Source: Methanolobus halotolerans
Lineage (GTDB): Archaea > Halobacteriota > Methanosarcinia > Methanosarcinales > Methanosarcinaceae
Length of the DNA: 64,000 bases
Reading direction: 5' to 3'
NCBI RefSeq assembly: GCF_004745425.1
Contig: NZ_PGGK01000005.1
Span: 1-64,000 of the forward strand
Position numbers and translations under genes: made by a program. Shown here in pieces: positions 25,887-34,698 of this stretch (within the stretch, counting starts at the first letter, position 1; the number at the start of each line of letters is the position of its first letter). Below the pieces are notes generated by a model. It was not told where the DNA came from, ran no database searches, and saw only the letters and a program-made list of their open reading frames with translations.

Positions 25887-26070
25887 GGCTCTGTAGAAAA
25901 CCTCGTTTGAATCATATTGACAACCTTGGCACACCTGCCAAGGTTGTTTACTATTAGTTTTATTTTAATCTCTTTTACCTGATTCCGGTACTTTCTGGCC
26001 TTTAACTCCTCACCATATTTCCTTTTGAGCACTGAAAACATAGTTTCAACTAGGCTTCTGTTATGGTAAT
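25887..26070 (-). pseudogene. DDE transposase C-terminal fragment
   Basis: Minus-strand translation gives NRSLVETMFSVLKRKYGEEL, then KARKYRNQVKEIKIKLIVNNLG and a tail ending in RFSTEP inside the terminal repeat. This is the conserved C-terminal region of IS5/IS4-type transposases of methanogens, holding the catalytic glutamate (VE). The rest of the gene is absent. Confidence 0.7.
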
Positions 26071-26185
26071 CTTGGAATACTTACAACTGTATATCTGCAA
26101 ATGTGAGTTTCCTGATGCAGCTAGCGCTGCATCAACAAACTTTAAGTACTTGTTACTCTACCATCAAATCGAAGATTTAATGGAA

Positions 26186-26208
26186 GTTCCAGATTTCCAA
26201 TCTGGAAC
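26186..26208. repeat. Perfect 23-bp hairpin (second copy)
   Basis: GTTCCAGATT-tcc-AATCTGGAAC has a perfect 10-bp stem. It lies in the ~50-bp segment that distinguishes this IS end from the one at 1-172 and recurs at 3021-3043. Confidence 0.65.
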
Positions 26209-26319
26209 GAAGCACTAAACATCCCCTTTGTGTTTTCCGTAGCAAGTAACACTTTGGGTTTTAATCTTTTTAAACAATTACAGAATAAATAAAATAGGAA
26301 ATAGGTTTTCTACAGAGCC

Positions 26320-26540
26320 ACAAATAGCAAATTATAAATATGAGAGACTTAAGGTTTAGCTCTTCAAATTTTAAAATTAGAATATTAATTTTTTGTTAAT
26401 CAACTTATGCATATAGAAAATTATAAATATGAGAAGTTAAAGCTTTTAACTCATCAAATTCTAAGAACGATTATATTAATTGATTAGATGCAATTTGATT
26501 TAGTTGTAATGAACAACCAATAATTATATTAGTCAAATGT
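26320..26540. repeat. Duplicated AT-rich leader segment
   Basis: Two related stretches begin AAATTATAAATATGAGA (about 26330 and 26416) and share further sequence (ATCAA.TTNTAA). They lie upstream of the duplicated Msr-type 5' ends. They probably represent copies of the promoter region of the regulator gene. No gene is seen. Confidence 0.4.
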
Positions 26541-26578
26541 TCCATTATAAAAAACACAACTTTATCGGATGTATTCTA

Positions 26579-26742
26579 AATGTATAAACCACTGTGCGAT
26601 GTTCCAGTCATGTAAAAAAAGAGAAAAGGACTTCTCCTGCATTTACAAGACGAAGCAAAAGACATTGAGTTTCTTCTTAAGTCACTGGAAACAACAAGGT
26701 AAGCACTACTTCCACAAATAACGCTTCTAGAGGAAAAAATGT
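26579..26742 (+). pseudogene. Duplicated 5' fragment of Msr-type regulator
   Basis: This stretch matches the first 160 bases of the gene at 26781 (YKPLCDVPVM versus HKPLCDVLVM) but stops after 11 codons and carries further changes, including a TAA replacing the CAA in the TTRQA motif. It lies 202 bp upstream of the intact gene, so it is a decayed tandem duplication of promoter plus N-terminus. Confidence 0.75.
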
Positions 26743-26780
26743 TACAGCATAATAAACAAATTTTATAGGATGTATTGTAA

Positions 26781-27566
26781 ATGCATAAACCACTGTGCGA
26801 TGTTCTGGTCATGTCAGAAAAGAGAAAAAATATGCTTCTACATTTACAGGATGGCAAGCAAGAAATGGAGTTTCTTCTTAAGTCATTAAAAACAACAAGG
26901 CAAGCATTACTTCCACAAATAAAGATCCTAGAGGAAAATCATCTTGTTAACCATTATGAAGATATCTATGAACTAACAACTATTGGAAAACTGGTAGTTG
27001 ATAATATAGTCCCTCTATTAAACACTCTTGAAGTTTTTGAGACTGATATTGATTACTGGGGGACTCACGATATTAGTTTCATTCCACCAAAGCTTTTTAA
27101 TGAAATATATAAAATCAGAAAGCTCGAGGTGGTAAACCCTTCTATTACTGATATTTATAGACTCAACGAAAAAGTCTGGAAGACATCTTCAATATCGAAA
27201 TCTCACCGCGGAGTAATAACTTTTTTCCATCCATCATTCCATATACTTTTATCAGATCTCATATCAAATAATGTGGAAACATATTTAATAATGCCTCCAG
27301 ATGTTATTGACACTTTTAAATCAGAAAACTCGGGTCAACTTGAGAAGTTTATGGAAAGCGGAATATTCCATTTATTTGTATACAACCAGGATCTTAAAGT
27401 AACTGGTATTGCCTGTAATGATTACTACTTTTTTATGAGACAATTTAAAACAAATGGTGAGTTTGATGTTAAATATGTTCTCAGTGATGATAAAGATGCA
27501 TTAGAATGGGGAAAAGAACTTTTTGAGTATTACCTGGAGGACTCTATACCAATAACTGACATTTAA
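26781..27566 (+). CDS. Msr-type (DUF1724) ArsR-like regulator, paralogue 3
   Basis: A 261-residue protein with winged helix (residues 1-75, LKTTRQALLPQIKILEENHL), D-I-D-Y-W-G-T-H near residue 92, FFHPSFH near 152 and the usual end EWGKELFEYYLEDS. It is the third member of this family in the window. Its 5' region has been duplicated in part (26579-26742). It probably controls a methyltransferase operon elsewhere. It is followed by tRNA-Leu in the opposite direction. Confidence 0.85.
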   Translation: MHKPLCDVLVMSEKRKNMLLHLQDGKQEMEFLLKSLKTTRQALLPQIKILEENHLVNHYEDIYELTTIGKLVVDNIVPLLNTLEVFETDIDYWGTHDISFIPPKLFNEIYKIRKLEVVNPSITDIYRLNEKVWKTSSISKSHRGVITFFHPSFHILLSDLISNNVETYLIMPPDVIDTFKSENSGQLEKFMESGIFHLFVYNQDLKVTGIACNDYYFFMRQFKTNGEFDVKYVLSDDKDALEWGKELFEYYLEDSIPITDI

Positions 27567-27705
27567 CTTTTAAAATTATAATTGTATCAGGTAAAACACG
27601 TTAGATTTTAACAGTTAAATTTTTCCATGATTTAAATTCGGTTGTGTATATTCATCGCAAAACATCGTACACTTTTTCTTAGTTGTATATATCCCAAAAA
27701 ACGCA

Positions 27706-27789
27706 TGCGAGGGGAGGGATTTGAACCCTCGAAATCCTTCGATACTGGATCTTAAGTCCAGCGCCTTTGACCAGCTGGGCAACCCTCGC
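27706..27789 (-). tRNA. tRNA-Leu (UAA)
   Basis: On the minus strand GCGAGGG pairs with CCCTCGC; the D-arm is GTTGCCCAGCTGGTCAAAGGC, the anticodon loop CTTAAGA (TAA), a long variable arm follows, and the T-loop is GTTCAAATC. The 84-nt length and long variable arm fit a class II tRNA-Leu. CCA is not encoded. No intron is seen. Confidence 0.92.
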
Positions 27790-27798
27790 AATAAAGAG

Positions 27799-27816
27799 CA
27801 TACTGTTGTCAGTATG
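27799..27816. promoter_or_regulatory. Perfect hairpin between tRNA-Leu and MBL gene
   Basis: CATACTG-ttgt-CAGTATG is a perfect 7-bp dyad ten bases upstream of the tRNA-Leu 5' end, between two diverging genes. It could be a 5'-leader structure of the tRNA precursor or a regulator site. Confidence 0.35.
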
Positions 27817-27869
27817 TTTTGAACACCTGATAAATACAATTAAGTTACTTAAGCCTTATTATAGCAATT

Positions 27870-28625
27870 ATGAAGATAAGATTTCTTGGAACAGGAGTCG
27901 GGATACCCCAGGCTGGGCGAGTACAGTCCGGGCTTATAATGGAGATGATTGGAAAGCCGGTGCTATTCGATTGCGGCTGTGGTGTTCTCGGGCGAATCGC
28001 GGAGGCGGGGTATACACATACGGACATTGAGAACATTGTGCTGACACATCTGCATCTTGACCATGTGGGAGATGTGCTTGCACTGCTCAAGGCAAACTGG
28101 CTGAAGGGTAAGACGAAGATGCGCATTTTCGGGCCGCAGGGGACGCAGGAATGGTTTGGCAAAGTAATAGATACCTATGATTACCTTCAGGGGAGATTTG
28201 AAGTTGAGATTACCGAACTTGCAGGAGGCGAGACATTCACTCCCAAAGGAACCGATTGTAATATCAGCTGCATACCAACCGTTCACAGCACACCTTCACT
28301 GGCATATCGTGTGGAATGCGGGAAAAAGATAGTGGTCTACACAGGTGACACCGAACCATCAAAACCTGTATTCGAGTTCTCCCGGGAAGCCGATGTCATG
28401 ATACACGAATGCTCCTTTCCGCTGGGTTTTGAAACAGACAACCACACCACACCGGACATGTTCACCGATGTGCTTAAGCAGACCCCGCTGTATGTGAAAA
28501 TTCTGTACTTTATCCACCTCTACCCCCATATGCAGGGGCACGAGCAGGAAGCAATGGATCACGTAAGTCAATACTTTAGCAATGAAGTGAGGATAGCCTC
28601 GGACCTGCTGGAAATTGTGGTCTGA
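27870..28625 (+). CDS. Metallo-beta-lactamase-fold hydrolase (RNase Z-like)
   Basis: A 251-residue protein with the MBL metal site HLHLDH (residues 60-65), later histidines at VHSTPSLAY and a GDTEPS motif, then HECSFP and a final H. The pattern is that of the RNase Z/ElaC-arylsulfatase branch. It may process tRNA 3' ends, but RNase Z usually has a longer exosite arm that is not evident, so a general hydrolase is also possible. It is divergent from tRNA-Leu. Confidence 0.8.
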   Translation: MKIRFLGTGVGIPQAGRVQSGLIMEMIGKPVLFDCGCGVLGRIAEAGYTHTDIENIVLTHLHLDHVGDVLALLKANWLKGKTKMRIFGPQGTQEWFGKVIDTYDYLQGRFEVEITELAGGETFTPKGTDCNISCIPTVHSTPSLAYRVECGKKIVVYTGDTEPSKPVFEFSREADVMIHECSFPLGFETDNHTTPDMFTDVLKQTPLYVKILYFIHLYPHMQGHEQEAMDHVSQYFSNEVRIASDLLEIVV

Positions 28626-28886
28626 GAAAGCAGCACAAAGCTAAAAGGCAACAACTTATAGTGTCCTTGCAACCTTCTCTTTTTATGTTAACTCATTGAG
28701 AATGTTAATTTTAACGCGGGTCTGATATTGACGCTCTTTTCCAATTCAGGCCAGATGAATTTGATCCGGACAGACACTCTGCAGGGCCGATATGAACTGG
28801 CGGACACACACGAACTGGATAAACCTTAGTCGAAAGTCTTTTGTAATTTCCCTGTCTGCCAATAGTATAGATTACAGGAGTTATCT

Positions 28887-30479
28887 ATGGACGGAGTTCC
28901 CAGTTCCCCTATAAATTCACATGTCTTTTATGTATCGGCAGTCCTGGTACTGTTCTTTGTGGCCCTGGGAGTTCTTTTGACGGAAGAGCTATCAGTTGCT
29001 TTCACAACTCTCCAGGATATAATAGTCGATAATCTGGGCTGGTTCTACATTATTTCGGTAGCATTTTTCCTTGGATTTGTGATCTGGCTCTACTTCAGCC
29101 CTTATGGGACCATACGCCTGGGTAAAGAATCTGACAGGCCTGAATACAAAGACACGACATGGTTTGCAATGCTTTTCAGTGCAGGTATGGGTATCGGTCT
29201 TCTCTTTTACAGTGTTGCCGAGCCCATTATTCATTTCTCCTCACCCAGGGAAACCGCACCCGGTACCGTTGAAGCAGCAGTTGAAGCCATGAATATCACC
29301 TTTTTCCACTGGGGGCTACATGCCTGGGCCATTTACATTGTAGTGGGTCTTTCACTTGCGTATTTTTCCTACAGGCACGATATGCCGCTTACCATTCGCT
29401 CTACAATGTATCCGATATTCGGCGACAGGATATATGGCATACACGGTGATATAGTGGAAGTGCTGGCAATATTCGGTACACTGTTCGGAGTTGCCACTTC
29501 ACTTGGCCTGGGTGTGATGCAGATTAATGCCGGCATGGATTACCTTGGCCTGATGTCGGTATCCGTGAATAACCAGATAATTCTCATTGTATTCATAACC
29601 CTGGCAGCTACCATTTCAGTAGCATCCGGACTTGATCGGGGCATACGCCTGTTAAGCCAGATGAACATTCTTCTCGGGCTTACACTTGTCATCTTTGTTT
29701 TTATAATGGGTCCCTCGGTATTTCTTTTAAGCTCTTATGTACAGAGCATAGGTTATTATCTGCAACATATTGTTACTCTAACGTTCCAGACAGATGCTTT
29801 TACCGGTGTTCAGTGGCAGAAGATGTGGACCATGTTCTACTGGGGCTGGTGGATCTCGTGGTCTCCTTTTGTAGGCATGTTCATTGCCCGTATATCCCGT
29901 GGCCGCACAATTCGTGAGTTTATCCGGGGTGTTCTGCTTGCTCCTGTGATAATCACCTTCATATGGATAGTTGTCTTCGGCAACACAGCAATACATATGG
30001 AAGTTTTCGGTAATGGAGGGATAGTCCAGGCAGTGGAGACAAGCATCCCCACAGCGCTTTATGTTCTGCTGGATAAATTACCGGGTTCCATACTAAGTTC
30101 AGCTCTTGCCACCATCGTTGTCATGACCTTTTTTGTAACATCTTCCGATTCGGGTTCCCTTGTAATATCCATACTCTCTTCCGGAGGCAATCCCCGGCCC
30201 GCTGTTGCGCTAAGGCTTTTCTGGTCGCTTCTACAGGGCGCGGTTGCTGCTGTTCTTTTGTTAACAGGGGGCCTTGTAGGCTTGCAGACCGCTGCACTTA
30301 CAACCTCTCTGCCCTTCTGTATCGTGCTCATCCTGATGTGTTACAGTATCTATAAGGGGCTGAAAGCTGATACTAGAGATCACAGGACTCCAGGACCGGA
30401 AGAAATGTTACCGGAACATACATCAAACAACAAAGCCAAAACATTAGTGAGTGAACTATTCAGTGGTGAGAAGAGATGA
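28887..30479 (+). CDS. BCCT-family betaine/choline/carnitine transporter
   Basis: A 530-residue protein with 12 membrane segments. BCCT hallmarks are present: GMGIGLLFYSVAEP in TM2-3 and the tryptophan-rich YWGWWISWSPFVG in TM8, with FIARISRGRTIREF following. In methanogens such transporters import glycine betaine, either as osmoprotectant or, in Methanolobus/Methanococcoides, as a methyl substrate. GGAG lies six bases before the ATG. It overlaps the next gene by 4 bp. The C-terminal tail is short and polar. Confidence 0.92.
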   Translation: MDGVPSSPINSHVFYVSAVLVLFFVALGVLLTEELSVAFTTLQDIIVDNLGWFYIISVAFFLGFVIWLYFSPYGTIRLGKESDRPEYKDTTWFAMLFSAGMGIGLLFYSVAEPIIHFSSPRETAPGTVEAAVEAMNITFFHWGLHAWAIYIVVGLSLAYFSYRHDMPLTIRSTMYPIFGDRIYGIHGDIVEVLAIFGTLFGVATSLGLGVMQINAGMDYLGLMSVSVNNQIILIVFITLAATISVASGLDRGIRLLSQMNILLGLTLVIFVFIMGPSVFLLSSYVQSIGYYLQHIVTLTFQTDAFTGVQWQKMWTMFYWGWWISWSPFVGMFIARISRGRTIREFIRGVLLAPVIITFIWIVVFGNTAIHMEVFGNGGIVQAVETSIPTALYVLLDKLPGSILSSALATIVVMTFFVTSSDSGSLVISILSSGGNPRPAVALRLFWSLLQGAVAAVLLLTGGLVGLQTAALTTSLPFCIVLILMCYSIYKGLKADTRDHRTPGPEEMLPEHTSNNKAKTLVSELFSGEKR

Positions 30480-30955
30480 GTGGGTGGAAAAGAAAACTAC
30501 GTGAGATCTTCCGGTCGGAAAATGATGATTCAGAACTTCGTACAGTTCGGGAGATGCATGTTAAATTCGCAGAGCTCAATATGCGGGATTTCTTCAGGCA
30601 TGTGGTCTTTCCGGCCTATGATGACCTGAAAGAAGAAATTGAAAAACACGGGCGGACCGTTGTGATCGATGTTGATGATACCGGCTTGAATTCTGCTTCC
30701 CTGATAGTGTATGCTCCTTCTGATACCAAACCCGATGGACAGGTGGAAGAGTTCTACTTTGAGATACAGGGCAGAGCTTATCAGAAAGCAGGTTTTGCTT
30801 TCCCTGAACATGCTGATGAGAGCCAGCCAAGAAAGCCCAAAGTGGAAATACTACTCAGAAGTGGTAGTATCAGTGAATATGACATAAACGATCTTTCCAG
30901 GGACGATATCGTCGAGATTTTTGTTAATGAATATGCTAAATGGATCAATTATTGA
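30476..30955 (+). CDS. Hypothetical protein co-encoded with BCCT transporter
   Basis: A 159-residue soluble protein whose ATG overlaps the transporter's stop (ATGA-type overlap), so translation is coupled. It begins with basic residues and an acidic stretch, then a beta-rich domain (HGRTVVIDVDDTGLNSASLI and VEEFYFEIQGRAYQKAG). No family is recognised. Tight coupling suggests a regulatory or assembly partner for the transporter. Confidence 0.65.
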   Translation: MSGWKRKLREIFRSENDDSELRTVREMHVKFAELNMRDFFRHVVFPAYDDLKEEIEKHGRTVVIDVDDTGLNSASLIVYAPSDTKPDGQVEEFYFEIQGRAYQKAGFAFPEHADESQPRKPKVEILLRSGSISEYDINDLSRDDIVEIFVNEYAKWINY

Positions 30956-31160
30956 TGATAAAAGGGCAGCAGGGGAAGCACAAGTCCACAAGTTACACAG
31001 TCTCTTCTTCAGTTACCGTCAGTAAAAATTATTCTTTATTTTCAAGATCATCATACTGTTTTTATTTTTGGCTATAGATTACAACTTATAGGACAGGATA
31101 TTGAGAATTATATTAAAAAGTAAACCACCTGATAAGAAAATTACCGGCAGAGTGACCGGT

Positions 31161-31703
31161 TCAGTTCCTGGAAAGGGCTTCCAGAACTGCCTCGCCGAAT
31201 TTCTCTGCACATTTTGGATCACGGCCGGTAACTACATTATCTGAAATTATGACATCCTCATCTTCATATACCGCCTTGCAATTCTTGAGTTCCTTGATGC
31301 AGGCAGCATCCTTGAACACCGTAGCCCTTCTGTCCTTGAGAATTCCGGCCTTTGCCAGGACAACAGGAGATATACAGATGGCTGCAACTACTTTTTCATG
31401 TTCGATAGCATTCCTTACAAGCTCATGGAGCTTCTCATTGGACCAGAGATACTCCCTTGAACCACCACCGCCTGCTATAACAATGGCATCATAGTTCGCT
31501 GCTATCGCATCATCTATACTTATATCAGGTTTAATTTTTCTGCCAAGAGTACCTTCGGCATCCTCTGTGCTGTTGCTTGCTACGGTAACGTCGATATACA
31601 TATCCTCAAATATCTCTCTTGGTTCGAAGAACTCCTCATCCCTGAAATTGCGCTGTGCTACAACCATTAGGATCTTTTTATCCTCTAAATCTGCTGAACT
31701 CAT
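31161..31703 (-). CDS. DJ-1/PfpI family protein
   Basis: A 180-residue protein with the family nucleophile elbow VAAICISPVVLA (C110), a conserved E (RDEEFFEPREIF) and AGGGGSREYLW. The residue after the cysteine is Ile rather than the His of PfpI-type proteases, so proteolysis is doubtful. Related proteins act as glyoxalase III/deglycase-like or stress proteins. It stands alone, convergent with the BCCT operon. Confidence 0.85.
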   Translation of the reverse strand: MSSADLEDKKILMVVAQRNFRDEEFFEPREIFEDMYIDVTVASNSTEDAEGTLGRKIKPDISIDDAIAANYDAIVIAGGGGSREYLWSNEKLHELVRNAIEHEKVVAAICISPVVLAKAGILKDRRATVFKDAACIKELKNCKAVYEDEDVIISDNVVTGRDPKCAEKFGEAVLEALSRN

Positions 31704-31823
31704 ATTATCACTCGATATTAAATTAATCTGTAACTGTCTTCGGTCCTGTCTTCCACTTTATACAACAGTCGCCATTATTAGTGTTCAAGAAATAGATTTA
31801 TTTTCTGCTACTTATACGTAACG

Positions 31824-31988
31824 CGTTTAGATAAACAGAAGGAAGGCGTGGATTTTGATCAGGTGGTTTCGGAAGCTCCCGATCTATATATCTCAATTGA
31901 AACTTGCTATCGATATCTTGCAGACTGCCGGTATCTAAAAAAAGACAGCATAGAGACCGGGTTATACCAGGTCCACCTATCTCATTAA
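31824..31988 (+). pseudogene. Unidentified C-terminal gene fragment
   Basis: A 54-residue open stretch (RLDKQKEGVDFDQVVSEA, then PDLYISIETCYRYLADCRYL) has coding-like composition but no start codon and an upstream stop. It may be the end of a small winged-helix or helical protein. It runs into the AglB-like fragment from the other side. Confidence 0.35.
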
Positions 31989-32305
31989 CTTGCATAAATA
32001 TCCTCTTCACTGACAGCAACTTCCTGTGAAGCGGTCGCATCCTCAAGGAATATAACATAATGCGGGTCTGTACTTATCTCGGAATCACTGCCACTTGTAG
32101 AATAAGATACCCTCATCTCATAGTGTCCTGACCCATCCGCTGCAGCTACCTTCTCATATATAAACTGCTTTTAATGGTCGGATGTGACCTTAACCCTTGC
32201 ATAAACCGGCTGGCTTGGCTCTGCTGATCCGTATATCTTTGCCCCGGGTACGTATTCGAATACCTTTACATTCTTGATGGTGTTTTCGGTCCGGCGTATG
32301 GTTGA
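31985..32305 (-). pseudogene. Oligosaccharyltransferase AglB-like C-terminal remnant
   Basis: Minus-strand translation: TIKNVKVFEYVPGAKIYG, then SAEPSQPVYARVKVTSDH, an in-frame stop, and KQFIYEKVAAADGSGHYEMR, ending VAVSEEDIYAS. This is the beta-rich C-terminal tail typical of methanogen AglB (STT3), the N-glycosylation transferase. The catalytic part is missing, so this is debris of an S-layer glycosylation gene. Confidence 0.6.
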
Positions 32306-32339
32306 ACAGACCTATGAGGTTTACAGGGAACTGGTCTAG
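32280..32339 (+). pseudogene. Possible glycosyltransferase C-terminus stub
   Basis: The plus strand reads RRMVEQTYEVYRELV and a stop, the usual end of GT4 glycosyltransferases. The fragment is only 16 codons and overlaps the AglB-like remnant on the other strand, so it may be chance. Confidence 0.25.
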
Positions 32340-32487
32340 ATGTATCCCAAAAACTTTTATAATGCAGATTATTATGTATTTGCCCGTTTGCTTGTTATTC
32401 AGGACCTTTTTTGTCTTTGTGGACCTGATCGCCAGCATCGTTAATATTATCTTCGACAGATTTCAATAACAATATAAGGTGGAATTC

Positions 32488-32784
32488 TTGGATATCGTCT
32501 ATCATGTGTTTTTGTCTCTATCTATTAGTATTTTGAGGAAGCTGGGAAAAAGAGATACGTGTTACTTCATAGGTGCAAATTTGATCGATCTGGACCATTT
32601 GCTGACGTCTCCTGTCAATGATTCCTCCAGGAATTCATTCGGAACGCATATACTGCATCAAAAATGGCTGCCCCTTTCGATCATATCTGTTATCATGCTC
32701 ATCACCCTTTACAGATGGTTAGGTCTGGGGATACTGTTCCATTTCTTCCTGGACTGGTTACATCATCGGTTTCAAGTTGATTAA
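32488..32784 (+). CDS. DUF6122-like small membrane protein
   Basis: A 98-residue membrane protein. The motif GANLIDLDHLL, then SFGTHILHQKW and a final FHFFLDWLHH gives a histidine/aspartate pattern typical of the LexA-binding/metal-dependent-hydrolase-like small membrane family (DUF6122). TTG 32488 follows AAGGTGG; GTG 32479 is an alternative. The conserved Asp/His residues suggest metal binding; the reaction is unknown. It sits in debris of glycosylation genes. Confidence 0.6.
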   Translation: MDIVYHVFLSLSISILRKLGKRDTCYFIGANLIDLDHLLTSPVNDSSRNSFGTHILHQKWLPLSIISVIMLITLYRWLGLGILFHFFLDWLHHRFQVD

Positions 32785-32799
32785 TAAACAGTAAAAAGC

Positions 32800-33345
32800 T
32801 TATTCCACAGCTTTTATATTAACTGCCTGTCTGGACTGCTCGATTATGATCTCCCAGTCATATTGGTTTGCCTTCTTTCTGGCAGCCGTTAAAAAGGCCT
32901 CGTAGTTCTCTTCAAAAAGTAACTTTCTGATTCCTGCAGCGATCTTTTTTTCGTCCAGCGGGACCACAAAACCATCCATCCCGTCGCTGACCAGATATTG
33001 GGCTGCGTTGTGTTCTTGGTTCACAGTGATCACAGGGACACCACAGGCGTATGCTTCTATTACACTTATGCCAAAGCCTTCCCGGCTTGATGGCATGAGG
33101 AAAACCTTTGAATCTCTCTGTTTTTCTATCAGCAGATTATAATCCATGAAGTCTTCAAAATATACATTCTCACTTATATGCAACTTTTTTTCAAGGTCAA
33201 TCAGGCTCTTTTTTTGCGGTCCCTTGCCCATAATGCAGCATCTGATACCAGGATATCCTTTTCGAGAAGAACTGTAACCCTGATGACCATATCCAGATTC
33301 TTATCCCATATGAGCCTGCCTGCAAATATGAGCTCATATTTCATA
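32800..33345 (-). pseudogene. GT4 glycosyltransferase, truncated and frameshifted
   Basis: The 32800-33231 frame encodes the nucleotide-sugar-binding half of a GT4 enzyme, with SSREGFGISVIEAYACGVPVI (EX7E motif). One base shift at about 33255 joins it to KYELIFAGRLIWDKNLDM upstream, which begins at an ATG near 33345. The acceptor-binding N-terminal domain is absent. It is therefore not functional as a full transferase and belongs with the AglB-like debris. Confidence 0.7.
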
Positions 33346-33651
33346 CCCGGTGTCCCCTTCTCCTAATTGGAAGCATTTTTCCTGAATCTCGGAAAAAAAG
33401 TGCTTCTTTAACCAAGAGGAAATAGTTCTTTACTTTACTTAATCTGATTCTTATTGAATCTAATAGAAAAATGTATTTTTAAACGCTATTGAAAAAGAGA
33501 GACATATTGTGTACAGTTGATTAATATTAATTGATTAAAATAACCTGCATTATCTGCATTAGTAATCCACAGTTTCCAGCTTCCAACACCCTTGATCTTT
33601 GAATAGATGACTACTTATATTTGTTTCACTGAACTTATTTAATAGCTAGAG
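33346..33651. other. AT-rich intergenic region
   Basis: No gene is seen. TTATTTAATA (33637-33646) lies directly upstream of the ATPase start, close enough that a leaderless or short-leader transcript is possible from an upstream box around 33600. Confidence 0.35.
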
Positions 33652-34698
33652 ATGGGAAAGGGGGTCTGTAGCATACCTATGAATATACTGGGATTCGATA
33701 AGGAAAGAGAAAAGGTAGAAAAAGCCATCAGCATGTCTGGCTCTGAACAGGCTGTTAATATCGCCATAATAGCAGGACCTTATGCAGGCAAAACAACTTT
33801 TATGGATTTTATGTACTATCAGTTCCCGATTATTTCTAGCAAAGTGAAAATCTCCTGTAATGGAAATTACAAACGTGACTGGGGGGAATTACTTAGAAAC
33901 GACCAAGAAAAGCTTTTTTTCATTGATGACTGCCATCTGCTTTACAGAAGAAGAGTGGATGGATTTGATGCGCTTGAGAAATTACTCAACTATATCGCAA
34001 ATCATCCGGATTATATGTTCATAACTTCCTGGAATCTGTTCTCATGGGAATATCTTAGTAAAGTACTCCATATTGAGAAACACTTTCCCTGCCAGATATA
34101 TCTGCCTGAATTAGAAGCAGAGGACATCAAAACCGTTCTGATGTCTCCTTACGATACAGGTGAAGTTATATTTGAGCCTGATAACAAAAATACCATAGAG
34201 CATTTCATTGAGTTTAGGAAATATACCCTCCAGATCAAAAGGCTTGAAAGGACAATTAATATCCCTTTTTTAAAACTTAACTACAGTCTGATAAAGGAAA
34301 AACTATACAATGGACAAGAAAAAAAGAAAGATCTAACACTTGAAGATATGGCATTTGTTAAAATAAAGAACATTTCATCCGGTAATATACCGTTATCCAG
34401 GATAATATGGCAAAAAAGCCTTCAAAACTCTACTATAAAGGTCGATGAGATTTACACACCATCCTTTGATGCAGAACTTGACTATGATACGACATTCATT
34501 GGCTTTTTGATATTTTCAATGGGCAGGGTATCCCTGGATGTCCTTGAAGACACTATTGGAGATGAGATTGATATAACAAGATCCCTGGCGCTTCTGAGAA
34601 AGCATAATCTGGTCGAGGTTAAAAATAATATATGTGCGGTAAGTCCTGAAGCGATCAAATATTTAGGATCAATTGCCAAAAAAGCGAGGCTGACCTGA
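33652..34698 (+). CDS. P-loop ATPase paired with MscS channel
   Basis: A 348-residue protein. The N-terminal AAA-type ATPase has Walker A AGPYAGKTT (41-49) and Walker B LFFIDDCHLLY (88-98). A C-terminal winged-helix-like part (VSLDVLEDTIGDEIDITRSL, then LLRKHNLVEV) follows. The organisation resembles archaeal ATPases of the STAND/ATPase-wHTH type. Its stop overlaps the start of the MscS gene by one base, so the two are co-translated. A role in gating or sensing for the channel is inferred. ATG 33682 is an alternative start. Confidence 0.75.
   Translation: MGKGVCSIPMNILGFDKEREKVEKAISMSGSEQAVNIAIIAGPYAGKTTFMDFMYYQFPIISSKVKISCNGNYKRDWGELLRNDQEKLFFIDDCHLLYRRRVDGFDALEKLLNYIANHPDYMFITSWNLFSWEYLSKVLHIEKHFPCQIYLPELEAEDIKTVLMSPYDTGEVIFEPDNKNTIEHFIEFRKYTLQIKRLERTINIPFLKLNYSLIKEKLYNGQEKKKDLTLEDMAFVKIKNISSGNIPLSRIIWQKSLQNSTIKVDEIYTPSFDAELDYDTTFIGFLIFSMGRVSLDVLEDTIGDEIDITRSLALLRKHNLVEVKNNICAVSPEAIKYLGSIAKKARLT

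Larger units (their letters stand above)
25887..26319 (-). mobile_element. Internally deleted IS element (DDE transposase type)
   Basis: Perfect 17-bp terminal inverted repeats: GGCTCTGTAGAAAACCT (25887-25903) and AGGTTTTCTACAGAGCC (26303-26319). The 433-bp interior carries only the C-terminal transposase part on the minus strand and a noncoding right end. The same right end occurs at 1-172. It may behave as a MITE moved in trans. The copy differs from 1-172 by about 50 extra bases that include the 26186-26208 hairpin. Confidence 0.8.

Noticed and set aside
28745-28790. Stretch reading PDEFDPDRHSAGP, reminiscent of a P450 motif
   Set aside because: It is a short isolated match with no surrounding P450 sequence; chance is more likely.
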